Positions 45,213-53,698 of a stretch of 64,000 bases of DNA are shown piece by piece. The notes beneath the pieces were generated by a model. That model was not told where the DNA came from. It saw nothing but the letters and a program-made list of their open reading frames with translations, and ran no database searches. The number at the start of each line of letters is the position of its first letter. The first letter of the stretch is position 1. The position numbers and the translations under genes were made by a program. Location: NCBI RefSeq assembly GCF_001050035.1, contig NZ_CVTA01000017.1:5520-69519 (forward strand), in the 5' to 3' direction. The DNA comes from Mycolicibacterium komanii (GTDB lineage: Bacteria > Actinomycetota > Actinomycetes > Mycobacteriales > Mycobacteriaceae).

Positions 45213-46485
45213 TCCCGTGAATGAACGGCGACAGTAACCGCGCCGGTTCCTCGGTGGCGGCGATGTCGGGTATCTGCCGGTGCAACTCCTCGAACACGAC
45301 GCTGATCTCGCGCCGAGCGAGGTTGGCGCCCAGGCAGAAATGCGCCCCTCCACCGCCGAAGCCGGCGTGCGGGTTGGGGTTGCGGGTCACGTCGAACGTC
45401 CAGGGGTCGGCGAATTTGTCCTCGTCCCGGTTCGCCGAGCAGTACCACAGGGTCGCCTTGTCGCCCGCGGCCATCTTGACCCCGCTGAGTTCGCAGTCCT
45501 CGGTGAGCGTGCGACGCATGTAGTTCACCGGGAACGCCCACCGGACGATCTCCTCGACCGCGGTGGGGGCGACGGCCTCGTAATCGGCCCACCAGCGCTC
45601 GCGCTCGCGGGGATAGCGTGTCAGCGCCAGCACGCCGTGGCTGATCGCGTTACGGGTGGTCTCGTTGCCCGCCACCACCAACAAGATGAAGAACGACGCG
45701 ATCTCGGCCGACGTCAGGCGCTCACCGTCGACCTCGGCCTCCACCAGCGCTGTGGTCAGATCCTCGTGGGGGTGGGTGCGACGGTCCTCGGCGTGCGCTG
45801 TCGCGTAGGCGCCGATGTCCATCGCGACCTTGACGAATTCCTCGTAGTCCTGGGCGATGTCTTTGTCCCCGAACCCGAGAATGACGTTGGTCCAGTGAAA
45901 GATCTGCTGATGGTCGTCCTCCGGGATGCCCATCATGTCGCAGATCACCTGCAGCGGCAGCGGTCCGGCCAGCTCCGCGACGACTTCTCCGTGGCCGTCC
46001 GGATGTTCGGCGATCATCGTCTCGACCAGGCGCCGCGCCCGGTCCCGGACGGAGGCCTCGGTGCGCGCCACCACCCGCGGGGTGAACGCCCGGCTGACGA
46101 TGTTGCGCAGCCTGAGGTGGCGAGGATCGTCGGTGACGATCATCGAGCCGAAGTACTCGCTCAACTCCGGATTCGCATCGTTGATCGTGATGCTCGGGCT
46201 CGAGCTGAAGATGTGCGGATGCCGGCTGGCGTACCAGACGTCGTCGAACTTGGTCAGCGCCCAGTGGCCCGGGCCTTCCTCCACGCCGGGTGTCTCCAAC
46301 GGCTTGTGAAACGACACCGGCGCCTCGCGGCGCAGCGTGGCGAATGCGCCGTCACGAAAATCGTCGGGCTTGACCCAGAAGCTCCACGAGCTCAGGTCGA
46401 CCTCGGACAGCGGGACCTCGGGCGGAGGGGCGCCGTTGTCTCGGACCAGGTGCGCGCCGAACACGGGCGGTATCGCGGTGTCCAC
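45166..46485 (-). CDS. cyp124: Cytochrome P450, CYP124 type
   Basis: 439 residues, very similar along its length to mycobacterial CYP124, the methyl-branched-lipid omega-hydroxylase: RDGAFATLRREAPVSF, GHWALTKFDDVWYASRHP, EYFGSMIVTDDPRHLRLR, the I-helix VVAGNETTRNAISHG, ExxR in EEIVRWA, and the haem loop FGGGGAHFCLGANLAR with the Cys ligand. It should hydroxylate the terminal methyl of branched lipids or sterol side chains using ferredoxin partners not found here. Follows an NTF2-like gene by 63 bp. Its end overlaps the FAD monooxygenase gene by 47 bp. Confidence 0.93.
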   Translation of the reverse strand: MDTAIPPVFGAHLVRDNGAPPPEVPLSEVDLSSWSFWVKPDDFRDGAFATLRREAPVSFHKPLETPGVEEGPGHWALTKFDDVWYASRHPHIFSSSPSITINDANPELSEYFGSMIVTDDPRHLRLRNIVSRAFTPRVVARTEASVRDRARRLVETMIAEHPDGHGEVVAELAGPLPLQVICDMMGIPEDDHQQIFHWTNVILGFGDKDIAQDYEEFVKVAMDIGAYATAHAEDRRTHPHEDLTTALVEAEVDGERLTSAEIASFFILLVVAGNETTRNAISHGVLALTRYPRERERWWADYEAVAPTAVEEIVRWAFPVNYMRRTLTEDCELSGVKMAAGDKATLWYCSANRDEDKFADPWTFDVTRNPNPHAGFGGGGAHFCLGANLARREISVVFEELHRQIPDIAATEEPARLLSPFIHGIKRLPVSWTPPSRAR

Positions 46486-46548
46486 CCGTTCGAGGGTAGG
46501 CCGATATCGGCCCGGGGAAGGCGAATCCGCCCGCAGTCGCCAGACTGC

Positions 46549-47052
46549 CTACGACAACTGCCAGTTCATGTTCTTGGCGAATACGCGGGCGTCGTCGGAG
46601 ATGGTCCCGAGTTCGTGACAACGCTGGATGTAGCCCTGCACCATCACCAGGAAGTTCATCGGGTTGTAGGCGTCCTCTTCATAGCTCCACTTCCCGTCAC
46701 CGGCGTACCGCAGCACCGTGATCACCGGAGTGCCGTGCACGCTGCCGTCGCCCGGATCCTTCATCGTGTTGACGTTGCGGTTGATCACCCAGCCCTTGTC
46801 GACGTCGATCGAATACCACTCGACCGGATAGAGGGGCATCTCGCTGCCGGGAAACATGTTCATCGTCGAGACGATCCAGTCACGGATGGTCTCTCGGCCC
46901 GACATGTTGCCGAGAGCATGTTCGACGTAGGTCGCGTCCTCGGTGAAGTGATCGGCATAGCTCGACCAGTCCCACGTCTTACCGATGTCGACCACCGCGT
47001 CCTGATACGCGTGAAACGCCTCGTCGATCTCCTCACGTGACCACTGACCCAT
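46549..47052 (-). CDS. NTF2/SnoaL-like protein
   Basis: 167 residues of the NTF2-like fold: EEIDEAFHAYQDAVVDIGKTWDWSSYADHFTEDATYVEHALGNMSGRETIRDWI near the start, then a beta-rich C-terminal half ending in NPMNFLVMVQGYIQRCHEL. Such proteins are isomerases, hydrolases or binding proteins; no catalytic set is evident. It reads into the CYP124 gene 63 bp downstream, so a shared lipid-oxidation role is possible. ATG 47052 is the first start. Confidence 0.72.
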   Translation of the reverse strand: MGQWSREEIDEAFHAYQDAVVDIGKTWDWSSYADHFTEDATYVEHALGNMSGRETIRDWIVSTMNMFPGSEMPLYPVEWYSIDVDKGWVINRNVNTMKDPGDGSVHGTPVITVLRYAGDGKWSYEEDAYNPMNFLVMVQGYIQRCHELGTISDDARVFAKNMNWQLS

Positions 47053-47122
47053 CGGAGGCTCCCTCCGCTCGCGGCTGAACAGGCACCGTTCTATCAGAGG
47101 TGTCGGCGTCGCCGAAGCGGTT

Positions 47123-48562
47123 TCACGAGACGGTCAAAGTTCGCGTCTGCGACCAGATCCGGTCCCAGGGCTCCCGGCGCTCGGTCATCAGGTATGCCCG
47201 CATCTCGTCGCCGACGTCGCCGACGACCCGCACCTCGGCAAAGAAGGGGCGCAGGGCATCCGGCGCCCGGCCGATGAAGAGCGCGGTGTCGCGGTCCTCC
47301 GATGGTGGCGGGAAGTAGCCGTAACTGCGACTGGTGCTGAACGCCTGCGGCAAGTCGTACCGGTCCGCGTATCCGTCGGCGTATGCGGCGACGATGTAGG
47401 ACTCGCCGATCAGTACCGTGCGGTCACGCTGTTCGTCGGGCAGCTGATGAAAAGCGTCCGCGGCCTGTGCGACGATCCGCTCACCGGTCTCGTCGTCCAC
47501 GATCATCACCGAAAGCGCCACCGTCGCAACGGCCAACGCCGCACTCGCCGCATAGACCGGCCACACCAGCCAGCGCCGTCGAACCGTTCCCGCCAACCGG
47601 CGCTGCTGCAGTCCCAACGCTCCCACCGCAGCCAGCGGTGCGTACAGACCGGCGAGGTAGTACGGCCGTCCGGCGGTGGCCACGAACAGGACGAACAGCA
47701 CCGCGAACGTCACACCGAGAAACCGGTAGTCGCGCATCTGCGGATCGCGAAGCCGCCACAGCCCGTAGAGCATCAGCGCGACACCAGCGACGCCGGCGAA
47801 CGCGATGATCTGCACCGCGATGCTGGCCCTGCCGCCGTACAGCGCCTCCGCCTCGCCGGCCACCACCGGCGCCATCTGCAGTTGCGGCCAGCCGTGGCCG
47901 GCCTGCCACAGGAGCGTCGGTGCGGCGATCAGCACCGCAACCCCGGCTCCCACCCACAGCATCGGACGGCGCAACAACTCGCGCGGGCCGACCGCGGCTA
48001 CCGCCGCGAGCAACACGACGCACAGCACGACGACCTGGAACTTGGTGAGCGCGGCGATACCGACGACCACACCGGCCGCCAGCAGCAATCGGTCCTCGCG
48101 CAACCGGATCCAGCGCACCAGCAACCACACCAGAAGTAACCACTGCACGGGCTCGAGCGAGTACGGCGTCAACCAGTGTCCGGCCAATGCGGTCCAGATC
48201 GCGGTGGCTTGTGCGGCAGCGGTGAAACCCTGTGCGCGGCGGTCGCATCCGAGTTCGCGGGCGATCAGGGCGGCAAGGACCACGGCGCCCGCGGTGGCGA
48301 ACACCGCGGGAATGCGCAGGGCGATGAGCGATCCCGGCGCGAGGGTGTCCATCATCGCGGCGAGCGCCGGCGCGACGGGTGGTTGATCCGCCGACCCCCA
48401 GTCGAGGTGCTTGCGGCCGATCGCCAGCATGTACACCTCGTCGAACCAGTAATCCTTTCCCAAAATTCCTGCAACACAATGCAGTACAGCGGTCACCGCT
48501 GCGATCGGCACCACCACCGAGGAGGCGAATCCGAAGATGGGCCGAAGACGCGTCGCAACCAC
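47123..48562 (-). CDS. GT39/PMT-like polytopic glycosyltransferase
   Basis: 479 residues with about ten membrane segments. The first extracytoplasmic loop carries KDYWFDEVYMLAIGRKHLDWGSADQPPVAP, the acidic motif and PP segment typical of GT39-related lipid-linked-sugar transferases (mannosyl or arabinosyl type). The C-terminal 120 residues form a soluble outer domain (IGESYIVAAYADGYADRYDLP...). The product would decorate a lipid, glycan or protein at the membrane. GTG 48562 is chosen because the longer frame to 49465 is antisense to the hydrolase; a TATCGT -10 lies eight bases upstream. Confidence 0.78.
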   Translation of the reverse strand: MVATRLRPIFGFASSVVVPIAAVTAVLHCVAGILGKDYWFDEVYMLAIGRKHLDWGSADQPPVAPALAAMMDTLAPGSLIALRIPAVFATAGAVVLAALIARELGCDRRAQGFTAAAQATAIWTALAGHWLTPYSLEPVQWLLLVWLLVRWIRLREDRLLLAAGVVVGIAALTKFQVVVLCVVLLAAVAAVGPRELLRRPMLWVGAGVAVLIAAPTLLWQAGHGWPQLQMAPVVAGEAEALYGGRASIAVQIIAFAGVAGVALMLYGLWRLRDPQMRDYRFLGVTFAVLFVLFVATAGRPYYLAGLYAPLAAVGALGLQQRRLAGTVRRRWLVWPVYAASAALAVATVALSVMIVDDETGERIVAQAADAFHQLPDEQRDRTVLIGESYIVAAYADGYADRYDLPQAFSTSRSYGYFPPPSEDRDTALFIGRAPDALRPFFAEVRVVGDVGDEMRAYLMTERREPWDRIWSQTRTLTVS

Positions 48563-48570
48563 GCTCGGCC

Positions 48571-48580
48571 ACGATAGTGT
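48571..48580. promoter_or_regulatory. Overlapping divergent -10 elements (bidirectional leaderless promoter)
   Basis: ACGATAGTGT holds TAGTGT on the plus strand (48575-48580, six bases before ATG 48587) and TATCGT on the minus strand (48576-48571, eight bases before GTG 48562). They share the TA dinucleotide. The whole divergent intergenic space is only 24 bp, so both genes must start here without leaders. Confidence 0.6.
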
Positions 48581-48586
48581 GCCCGC

Positions 48587-49546
48587 ATGACCCTCGGCAT
48601 CGACGCCCAGATACTCGAGGAGATGGCGCCGCTGCTTGCCGCGGTCGGCGACGTCGACCCGGCGCCGGTCGGTGACGTCGAGACGCGGCGCGTCAACGGT
48701 CATCGGATGTTCGACACCGTCGCGGGCCAGCGGGCCCCCGCCGCCGGTGTGGAGGTCTCCCAGCACTCGTTGACCACCGACGACGGGGCAACGCTGGCGC
48801 TCGGGTGGTATCAGCGCAGCGGGGACCAGCCGGGCAGCGCGGCGCTGTACCTGCACGGCGGGGGCATGATCTTCGGGCTCGAACACATCGGGCGGATCTA
48901 CGACCTCGCGGTACGCGACTACGTCGCGGCGTCCGGGGTGCCGATGCTGGTGGTCGACTACCGCGTGGCACCCGAACATCCGCACCCCACTCCGGTCGAG
49001 GACTGCTACTCCGCGCTGCGCTGGCTGGCCGCCAACGCCGCGACGCTGGGCGTCGACCCTGACCGGCTCGCGGTGATGGGTGACAGCGCCGGAGGAGGCC
49101 TGGCCGCGGCGGTGTGCCTTCTGGCCCGCGATCGCGGCGGGCCCGCGGTCGCACAACAGATCCTGATCTACCCGATGCTCGACGATCGCGCCGCGACACC
49201 CGATTCCAGCCTGCTGCCGTACTTGACGTGGACGTATGACGACAACGTCACCGGGTGGGGCGCGCTGCTGGGCGCCGACGCGGGGTCGGACTCGGTATCG
49301 CCGTACGCGGCACCCGCCCGCGCCGCGGACCTCAGCGGACTTCCCGACACCTACCTCGACGTCGGCGATCTCGACATCTTCCGCAAAGAGGACATCTCCT
49401 ATGCGACCCGCCTCGCCGACGCGGGGGTGCCCACCGAACTGCACGTGTATCCGGGCTGCCCGCACGCGTTCGAAGCGCTAGCGCGTTCGGCCGGCGTGTC
49501 GAAGCGCGCGCTCAGCGATCGCGTCCGGCGCCTACGCAGCCTCTGA
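48587..49546 (+). CDS. Alpha/beta hydrolase, hormone-sensitive-lipase (LipH/LipN-like) family
   Basis: 319 residues with HSL-family motifs: oxyanion-hole YLHGGGMIFG, VVDYRVAPEHPHPTPVEDCYSALRWL, nucleophile elbow VMGDSAGGGLAAAV, and the late Asp/His set (YLDVGDLDIFRKED, YPGCPHAFE). It hydrolyses a carboxyl ester, probably of short or medium chain length, in the cytosol; no signal peptide. It is transcribed from the 24-bp bidirectional promoter shared with the glycosyltransferase gene and converges on the SRPBCC gene. Confidence 0.9.
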   Translation: MTLGIDAQILEEMAPLLAAVGDVDPAPVGDVETRRVNGHRMFDTVAGQRAPAAGVEVSQHSLTTDDGATLALGWYQRSGDQPGSAALYLHGGGMIFGLEHIGRIYDLAVRDYVAASGVPMLVVDYRVAPEHPHPTPVEDCYSALRWLAANAATLGVDPDRLAVMGDSAGGGLAAAVCLLARDRGGPAVAQQILIYPMLDDRAATPDSSLLPYLTWTYDDNVTGWGALLGADAGSDSVSPYAAPARAADLSGLPDTYLDVGDLDIFRKEDISYATRLADAGVPTELHVYPGCPHAFEALARSAGVSKRALSDRVRRLRSL

Positions 49547-49576
49547 TCCCGTTGGGCGACAACGGGTCCTTCGCGG

Positions 49577-50041
49577 CTAGCCGCTGTCGGGCGACTCGAC
49601 CACGGCCTTGATGCGCTCGAGCGTCTTGCGCATATCGCGGATATTCCGCCGACGGCGCAGCTGACCACCGAAGACCGAGAACAGCTTCATCGGCACCGAG
49701 TCGTTGAGCCGGAACGACTCGGTGACGTCGGTTCCGCCGTCGACGGGGGTGAGCCGGTAGTGCCAGTTGTTCACCGGCTTGTCGCCGAGCAGAACCGCGA
49801 AACCGAACTCACGACCGGGTTCACATGCCGTCACCTCGCACGTGGTCCAGTAGACGGGCCCGATCTCACTGCGCTTGACGTGTCCGCGGAACCGCGCTCC
49901 CAGCGCCGGGCCGGTCGCGCCGCCGAGCCACTCGGCCTCCATCACCTCGGGCGAGAACTTGCCCGTGTTGCGCACATCGGCGATCAGTTCCCAGATCCGC
50001 TCCGCCGGCGCCGCCATCGACACCGTCACCGCTCCGTCCAC
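49577..50041 (-). CDS. SRPBCC (START-like) lipid/ligand-binding protein
   Basis: 154 residues with the polyketide-cyclase/SRPBCC start VDGAVTVSMAAPAERIWELIADVRNTGKFSPEVMEAEWLGGATGPALGARFRG and a C-terminal helix (RKTLERIKAVVES). The family binds hydrophobic ligands in a deep cavity and may act as cyclase, carrier or stress protein. GTG 50041 has GAGGAA just upstream; a TTG at 50074 would add eleven residues. Divergent from the LLM gene with 92 bp between. Confidence 0.78.
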   Translation of the reverse strand: MDGAVTVSMAAPAERIWELIADVRNTGKFSPEVMEAEWLGGATGPALGARFRGHVKRSEIGPVYWTTCEVTACEPGREFGFAVLLGDKPVNNWHYRLTPVDGGTDVTESFRLNDSVPMKLFSVFGGQLRRRRNIRDMRKTLERIKAVVESPDSG

Positions 50042-50118
50042 CGCTTCCTCGCTCTCTCGCAAGCGTTTTCGCAAACCCTAGCGCCCGGCCGGCTCATGCG
50101 TCCCGAACGCGGAGTAAG

Positions 50119-50124
50119 TAGGAT
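50119..50124 (+). promoter_or_regulatory. Candidate -10 for the second LLM gene
   Basis: TAGGAT, nine bases before GTG 50134. Fits TANNNT with a very short or absent leader; no ribosome site in between except a weak GGCGAG. Confidence 0.45.
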
Positions 50125-50133
50125 GGCGAGAAC

Positions 50134-51015
50134 GTGAAAATTCGATTCGGGATCGGGCTCGGCGCCGATATCGGCCCACATCAGCTGCCGGACATCGTCG
50201 GCCACCTGGAAAACACCGGCGTCGACTCACTGTGGTTTTCCGAACTCGTGTATTCCGAGGCCGTCGACCCGTTCGTCGGGATGGCCTTCGCCCTGGCCCG
50301 CACCGACAGCCTGAAGGTCGGCACGTCGGTCGCGGTGCTGCCGGGGCGGCATCCGGTCCTCGTCGCCAAGCAGCTGGCCTCGCTCGCGGCGCTGGCTCCC
50401 AAAAGGGTGCTGCCGGTCTTCGGGCTGCGCTCGGCCATCGCAGCGGAACGGCAGATTTTCGTGGTGCCCGACGGGGCACGCGCCGCGGTGTTCGACGAGG
50501 CACTGCGACTGCTGCGTGCGGTGCTCGAACACGACGACGTCTCGTTCGACGGCGACTACTACTCGGTGCGGTCGGCTGCGGTGGCGCCGCGCCCGGCCAA
50601 GCCGCTCGACATCTGGCTGGGCGGGTTGGCACCGGCGGCGTTCCGGCGCATCGGACGCCTGGGCGACGGCTGGCTGGGCAGCTTCGTCACACCGGCCGAG
50701 GCGCGGAAGGCCAGGGAGGCGATCCAGCACGCGGCCGCCGAGGCGGGACGTGAGGTCGAGGCGGACCACTTCGGCATCAACCTGGCCGTCGCGGACGGCG
50801 AGCCGGCCCCGGAACTGCTGGCCGCAATCAGGCAGCGCAGGCCCGATGTGGATCCCTCCGACCTCATCGCCGACGGCTGGCCGCAGCTGCATCGGCAACT
50901 CGACGCCTACCTGGATGCCGGCTTGACCAAGTTCGTGATCCGTCCGGCGGGCCGTTTCGCGATGGCCGAATTCGTCGACCAGTTCGTCGCCGAACTGGTC
51001 CCGCGCCAGAACTGA
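50134..51015 (+). CDS. LLM-class F420-type oxidoreductase
   Basis: 293 residues. Luciferase-like features: IRFGIGLGADIGPHQLPDIVGHLENTGVDSLWFSE, KVGTSVAVLPGRHPVLVAKQLASLAALAPKRVLPVFGL, and later LDIWLGGLAPAAFRRIGRLGDGWLGSF. It differs clearly from the LLM enzyme at 1639, for example in having KQLASL rather than RQLTAID. Likely F420-dependent; substrate unknown. GTG start with a short or absent leader. Converges on the GerW-like gene 6 bp downstream. Confidence 0.85.
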   Translation: MKIRFGIGLGADIGPHQLPDIVGHLENTGVDSLWFSELVYSEAVDPFVGMAFALARTDSLKVGTSVAVLPGRHPVLVAKQLASLAALAPKRVLPVFGLRSAIAAERQIFVVPDGARAAVFDEALRLLRAVLEHDDVSFDGDYYSVRSAAVAPRPAKPLDIWLGGLAPAAFRRIGRLGDGWLGSFVTPAEARKAREAIQHAAAEAGREVEADHFGINLAVADGEPAPELLAAIRQRRPDVDPSDLIADGWPQLHRQLDAYLDAGLTKFVIRPAGRFAMAEFVDQFVAELVPRQN

Positions 51016-51021
51016 CCTGCG

Positions 51022-51360
51022 CTAGCGCGACGAGATGTCGCCGTGCAGGTCCGGCCACGGCGGTCGCCGGACCATCGCGATCCCCGCAAGCGTCGACGAC
51101 ACCAGCCCGACCAGGATCCCCGCCAGCGTGATCCGCGTCGAGTCGACGGCCGGGCGCCACACGGCGTCGCCGTTCTTGATGACGAACACGCCCGCCGGTT
51201 TTGTCGTCACTTTGACGTTCGGCTCGCCGCCGCGCCGTGCGCGCACCTCCGCGACGGGAATGACGGTGGTGCCGTCGGCGGTCTCGTAGGGCTGGCCGTA
51301 GACGCGCGAGGCGTTGGGGTCGAAGTCGAGGCTTTCCAGCAGTTCGGAACGCAGATCCAT
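51022..51360 (-). CDS. Short membrane protein with GerW/YtfJ-like domain
   Basis: 112 residues. Residues 18-75 (SRVYGQPYETADGTTVIPVAEVRARRGG... TKPAGVFVIKNGDAVWRPAVD) resemble the beta domain of GerW/YtfJ proteins, known from spore formers but widespread; actinobacterial versions have no known role. One membrane segment follows (ITLAGILVGLVSSTLAGIAMV, about 78-98) with a short basic tail. The resemblance is from pattern only. Confidence 0.55.
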   Translation of the reverse strand: MDLRSELLESLDFDPNASRVYGQPYETADGTTVIPVAEVRARRGGEPNVKVTTKPAGVFVIKNGDAVWRPAVDSTRITLAGILVGLVSSTLAGIAMVRRPPWPDLHGDISSR

Positions 51361-51419
51361 GGCGTCATGCTTACCCCCGCACTCGCGCGGCCGGCAGCCG
51401 ATCGACGCGAGCGGCGGGG

Positions 51420-51629
51420 CTATTCCAATGGGAGATCGTCGTCGGGGATCGGGACCTCGATCGCCTGATCGACCAGATCCGCCTCGTTGGCCTCCCAGGT
51501 TCGCTCGGCGGAGATCTCCGCGGCGTCCTTCCAGGTGTCCTCGTCACCTGGATCCACCGGGGTGCGCTGGTCCGCCACGTCGGCTTCGGGAATGGCATCG
51601 CCGAACGCGAGGCCGTCAGGTGTGCTCAT
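51420..51629 (-). CDS. Small acidic protein, unknown function
   Basis: 69 residues, strongly acidic (about 18 Asp/Glu), probably disordered, with EDTWKDAAEISAERTWEANEADLVDQA as the most structured-looking part. Short acidic proteins of this sort are common next to regulators in mycobacteria; no function known. The ATG at 51629 has GAGAACGGAGACC upstream, a usable ribosome site, and codon use is like that of neighbours. Confidence 0.6.
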   Translation of the reverse strand: MSTPDGLAFGDAIPEADVADQRTPVDPGDEDTWKDAAEISAERTWEANEADLVDQAIEVPIPDDDLPLE

Positions 51630-51716
51630 GATCGGTCTCCGTTCTCGTTGAGGGTCACCCGTCTGACGTCAACGATAGTGCGGAAACGGCCGCGCGCCAC
51701 CGAGAACCGCGGTGAT

Positions 51717-52628
51717 CTACAACTGGCGCGACCAATACTCGCCGACCAGATCGGTGCCGAAGCTGTGATGCGGCTCGCGCCGATCGCACACGAAGCCCGC
51801 CCGTTCGTAGATTCGCCGAGCGGCCACCAGAACGTCGTTCGTCCACAACGTGATTCGTGTGTAGCCCGCCCGTCGTGCGAACCGCAGGCATTCGTCGACC
51901 AGCCGGGTGCCCAGCCCGTGGCCGCGGGCGGCCGGTTCGACGAGCAGGAGCCGCAGTTGGGCGGTGTCGGGCTCGTCCGCGGCGGTGCAGAACACGCAGC
52001 CGGCACGCTGACCGTTCACCTCGGCGATCCACGCCGCTTCCCGTGCGGTGTCGCCCCGCTCGGCGTAGTCCGCGACCACGCGTGCGACCAGGGCCTCGAA
52101 CGAGGCGTCCCAGCCGTACTCCGCGGCGTAGCGGCTGCCGTGACGCTCGATAACCCAGCCGAGGTCGCCGGGCTCCGGCGCCCGCAGGACCGTGACGGGC
52201 GGTGCCTGTTCGCCATCGAGAAGGTGGCGGACGCGCTGCATGGACCGCACCAGATCCGCGCGACCCTCGTCGTCCAGCGGCTCCAGCAAGGCTTCGATGG
52301 CGCGGGTCTGCAGCTCGTCGAGTTCGCTGAAGGCCCCGCGTCCGGCATCGGTCAACCGGACGATCTGGCGCCGACCGTCGGTGCTGGACGGCATCCGCAC
52401 GACCAGCCCGCGCTCGGTGAACCCCGACAGGATGCGGCTGAGATAGCCGGCGTCGAGGCCGAGTTGACGCCGCAGCTCGCCGACCGTGACGTCCGGCGAA
52501 CGGGCCAGTTCGAACATCACCCGGGCCTCGGTCAGCCCGAACTGGGAGTCGGCGAGACGGGGTTGGAGCAACCCGATCACCCGCGTATAGAAGCGGTTGA
52601 AGCCACGGATTTCACCCACCACGGACAT
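51717..52628 (-). CDS. MarR regulator fused to GNAT acetyltransferase
   Basis: 303 residues. Residues 1-140 are a MarR winged helix (LTEARVMFELARSPDVTVGELRRQLGLDAGYLSRILSGFTERGLVVRMPSSTDGRRQIVRLTDAG). Residues 150-303 are a GNAT acetyltransferase, with the acetyl-CoA loop QLRLLLVEPAARGHGLGTRLVDECLRFARRAGY and the C-terminal ARRIYERAGFVCDRRE. Such fusions are a known but poorly characterised class. Start at ATG 52628 is preferred because two palindromes (52631-52665) lie exactly in front; in-frame ATGs at 52637 and 52658 fall inside them. Confidence 0.85.
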   Translation of the reverse strand: MSVVGEIRGFNRFYTRVIGLLQPRLADSQFGLTEARVMFELARSPDVTVGELRRQLGLDAGYLSRILSGFTERGLVVRMPSSTDGRRQIVRLTDAGRGAFSELDELQTRAIEALLEPLDDEGRADLVRSMQRVRHLLDGEQAPPVTVLRAPEPGDLGWVIERHGSRYAAEYGWDASFEALVARVVADYAERGDTAREAAWIAEVNGQRAGCVFCTAADEPDTAQLRLLLVEPAARGHGLGTRLVDECLRFARRAGYTRITLWTNDVLVAARRIYERAGFVCDRREPHHSFGTDLVGEYWSRQL

Positions 52629-52630
52629 AG

Positions 52631-52665
52631 TTGACATCGTCAACCTAACTCTTGACATTGTCAGT
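52631..52665. promoter_or_regulatory. Two MarR-type operator palindromes
   Basis: TTGACATCGTCAA (52631-52643, perfect TTGAC/GTCAA arms) and TTGACATTGTCAG (52653-52665, same left half with one mismatch) are centred 22 bp apart, about two helical turns. They adjoin the MarR-GNAT start, so autoregulation is likely. Confidence 0.65.
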
Positions 52666-52810
52666 CAATGGTTTGCAAGCAATTCATCGGCCTCTGACCA
52701 GGGCAATGACGTCTACACCCAGGTGCTGTGCGTAAACTGCCCACCGACGGGGGAGGCTCTCTAACCGTGCGGAGCTTCGACCTGACCCAATTCGACGCCA
52801 GGGGCTGACC

Positions 52811-53698
52811 GTGCCAGAAAAATCGACCGACATCGCCGCGGACCTCACGCCTCACTTCGAGGACGTGCAGTCGCATTACGACTTGTCCGACGACTTCTAC
52901 CGGCTGTTCCTCGACCCGACGCAGACCTACAGTTGCGCCTATTTCGAGCGCGACGACATGTCGCTCGAGGAAGCCCAGATCGCCAAGATCGACCTGTCGC
53001 TCGGCAAACTCGGCCTGCAGCCGGGGATGACGCTGCTCGACGTGGGATGCGGCTGGGGCGCGACGATCAAACGCGCGCTCGAGCGCTACGACGTCAACGT
53101 CGTGGGCCTGACGTTGAGCAAGAATCAGCAGGCGCACGTGCAGAAGGTGCTCGACGGCATCGACAGCCCCCGGAACAAGCGGGTGCTGTTGCAGGGGTGG
53201 GAGCAGTTCCACGAACCGGTCGATCGCATCGTCTCGATCGGCGCGTTCGAGCACTTCGGCCGCGACCGCTACGAAGAGTTCTTCAAGATGGCCTACGACG
53301 CCCTGCCCGCCGACGGCGTGATGATGCTGCACACCATCGTCAAGCCCGACGACGAAGAGTTCGCCGAGCGGGGTCTGCCGCTGACCATGAACAAGCTGCG
53401 GTTTTTCAAGTTCATCATGGACGAGATCTTCCCCGGCGGGGATCTGCCGCAGCCGGTCGCGGTGAAGCGGCATGCCACCCAGGCGGGGTTCAAGGTCAGC
53501 CTGGTCCAGCCGTTGCGTTTGCACTACGCCCGCACGCTCGACCATTGGAGCGCCGCGCTCGAGGCGCACAAGGACGAGGCGATCGCCATTCAGTCCCAAG
53601 AGGTCTACGACCGGTACATGAGGTACCTGACCGGATGCGCCGATCTCTTCCGCGAGGGCTACACCGACATCTGCCAGTTCACGCTGACGAAGGCCTAG
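52811..53698 (+). CDS. Cyclopropane mycolic acid synthase-family methyltransferase
   Basis: 295 residues, close to CmaA/MmaA/UmaA proteins: HFEDVQSHYDLSDDFYRLFLDPTQTYSCAYFE at the start, SAM motif LLDVGCGWGATIKRALERYDVNVVGLTLSKNQ, QGWEQF, IVSIGAFEHFG and the end YLTGCADLFREGYTDICQFTL. The Glu of IGAFEHFG and the YSCAYFE segment belong to the bicarbonate/lipid site. It modifies double bonds of mycolic or other fatty acyl chains with a methylene or methyl group. Which paralogue cannot be decided; no mycolate-type neighbours. GTG 52811 has AGGGG upstream. Confidence 0.88.
   Translation: MPEKSTDIAADLTPHFEDVQSHYDLSDDFYRLFLDPTQTYSCAYFERDDMSLEEAQIAKIDLSLGKLGLQPGMTLLDVGCGWGATIKRALERYDVNVVGLTLSKNQQAHVQKVLDGIDSPRNKRVLLQGWEQFHEPVDRIVSIGAFEHFGRDRYEEFFKMAYDALPADGVMMLHTIVKPDDEEFAERGLPLTMNKLRFFKFIMDEIFPGGDLPQPVAVKRHATQAGFKVSLVQPLRLHYARTLDHWSAALEAHKDEAIAIQSQEVYDRYMRYLTGCADLFREGYTDICQFTLTKA

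Noticed and set aside
47123..49465. 780-codon minus-strand frame suggesting a hydrolase-glycosyltransferase fusion
   Set aside because: The N-terminal 300 codons are antisense to the alpha/beta hydrolase; membrane topology and a -10 support a start at 48562.
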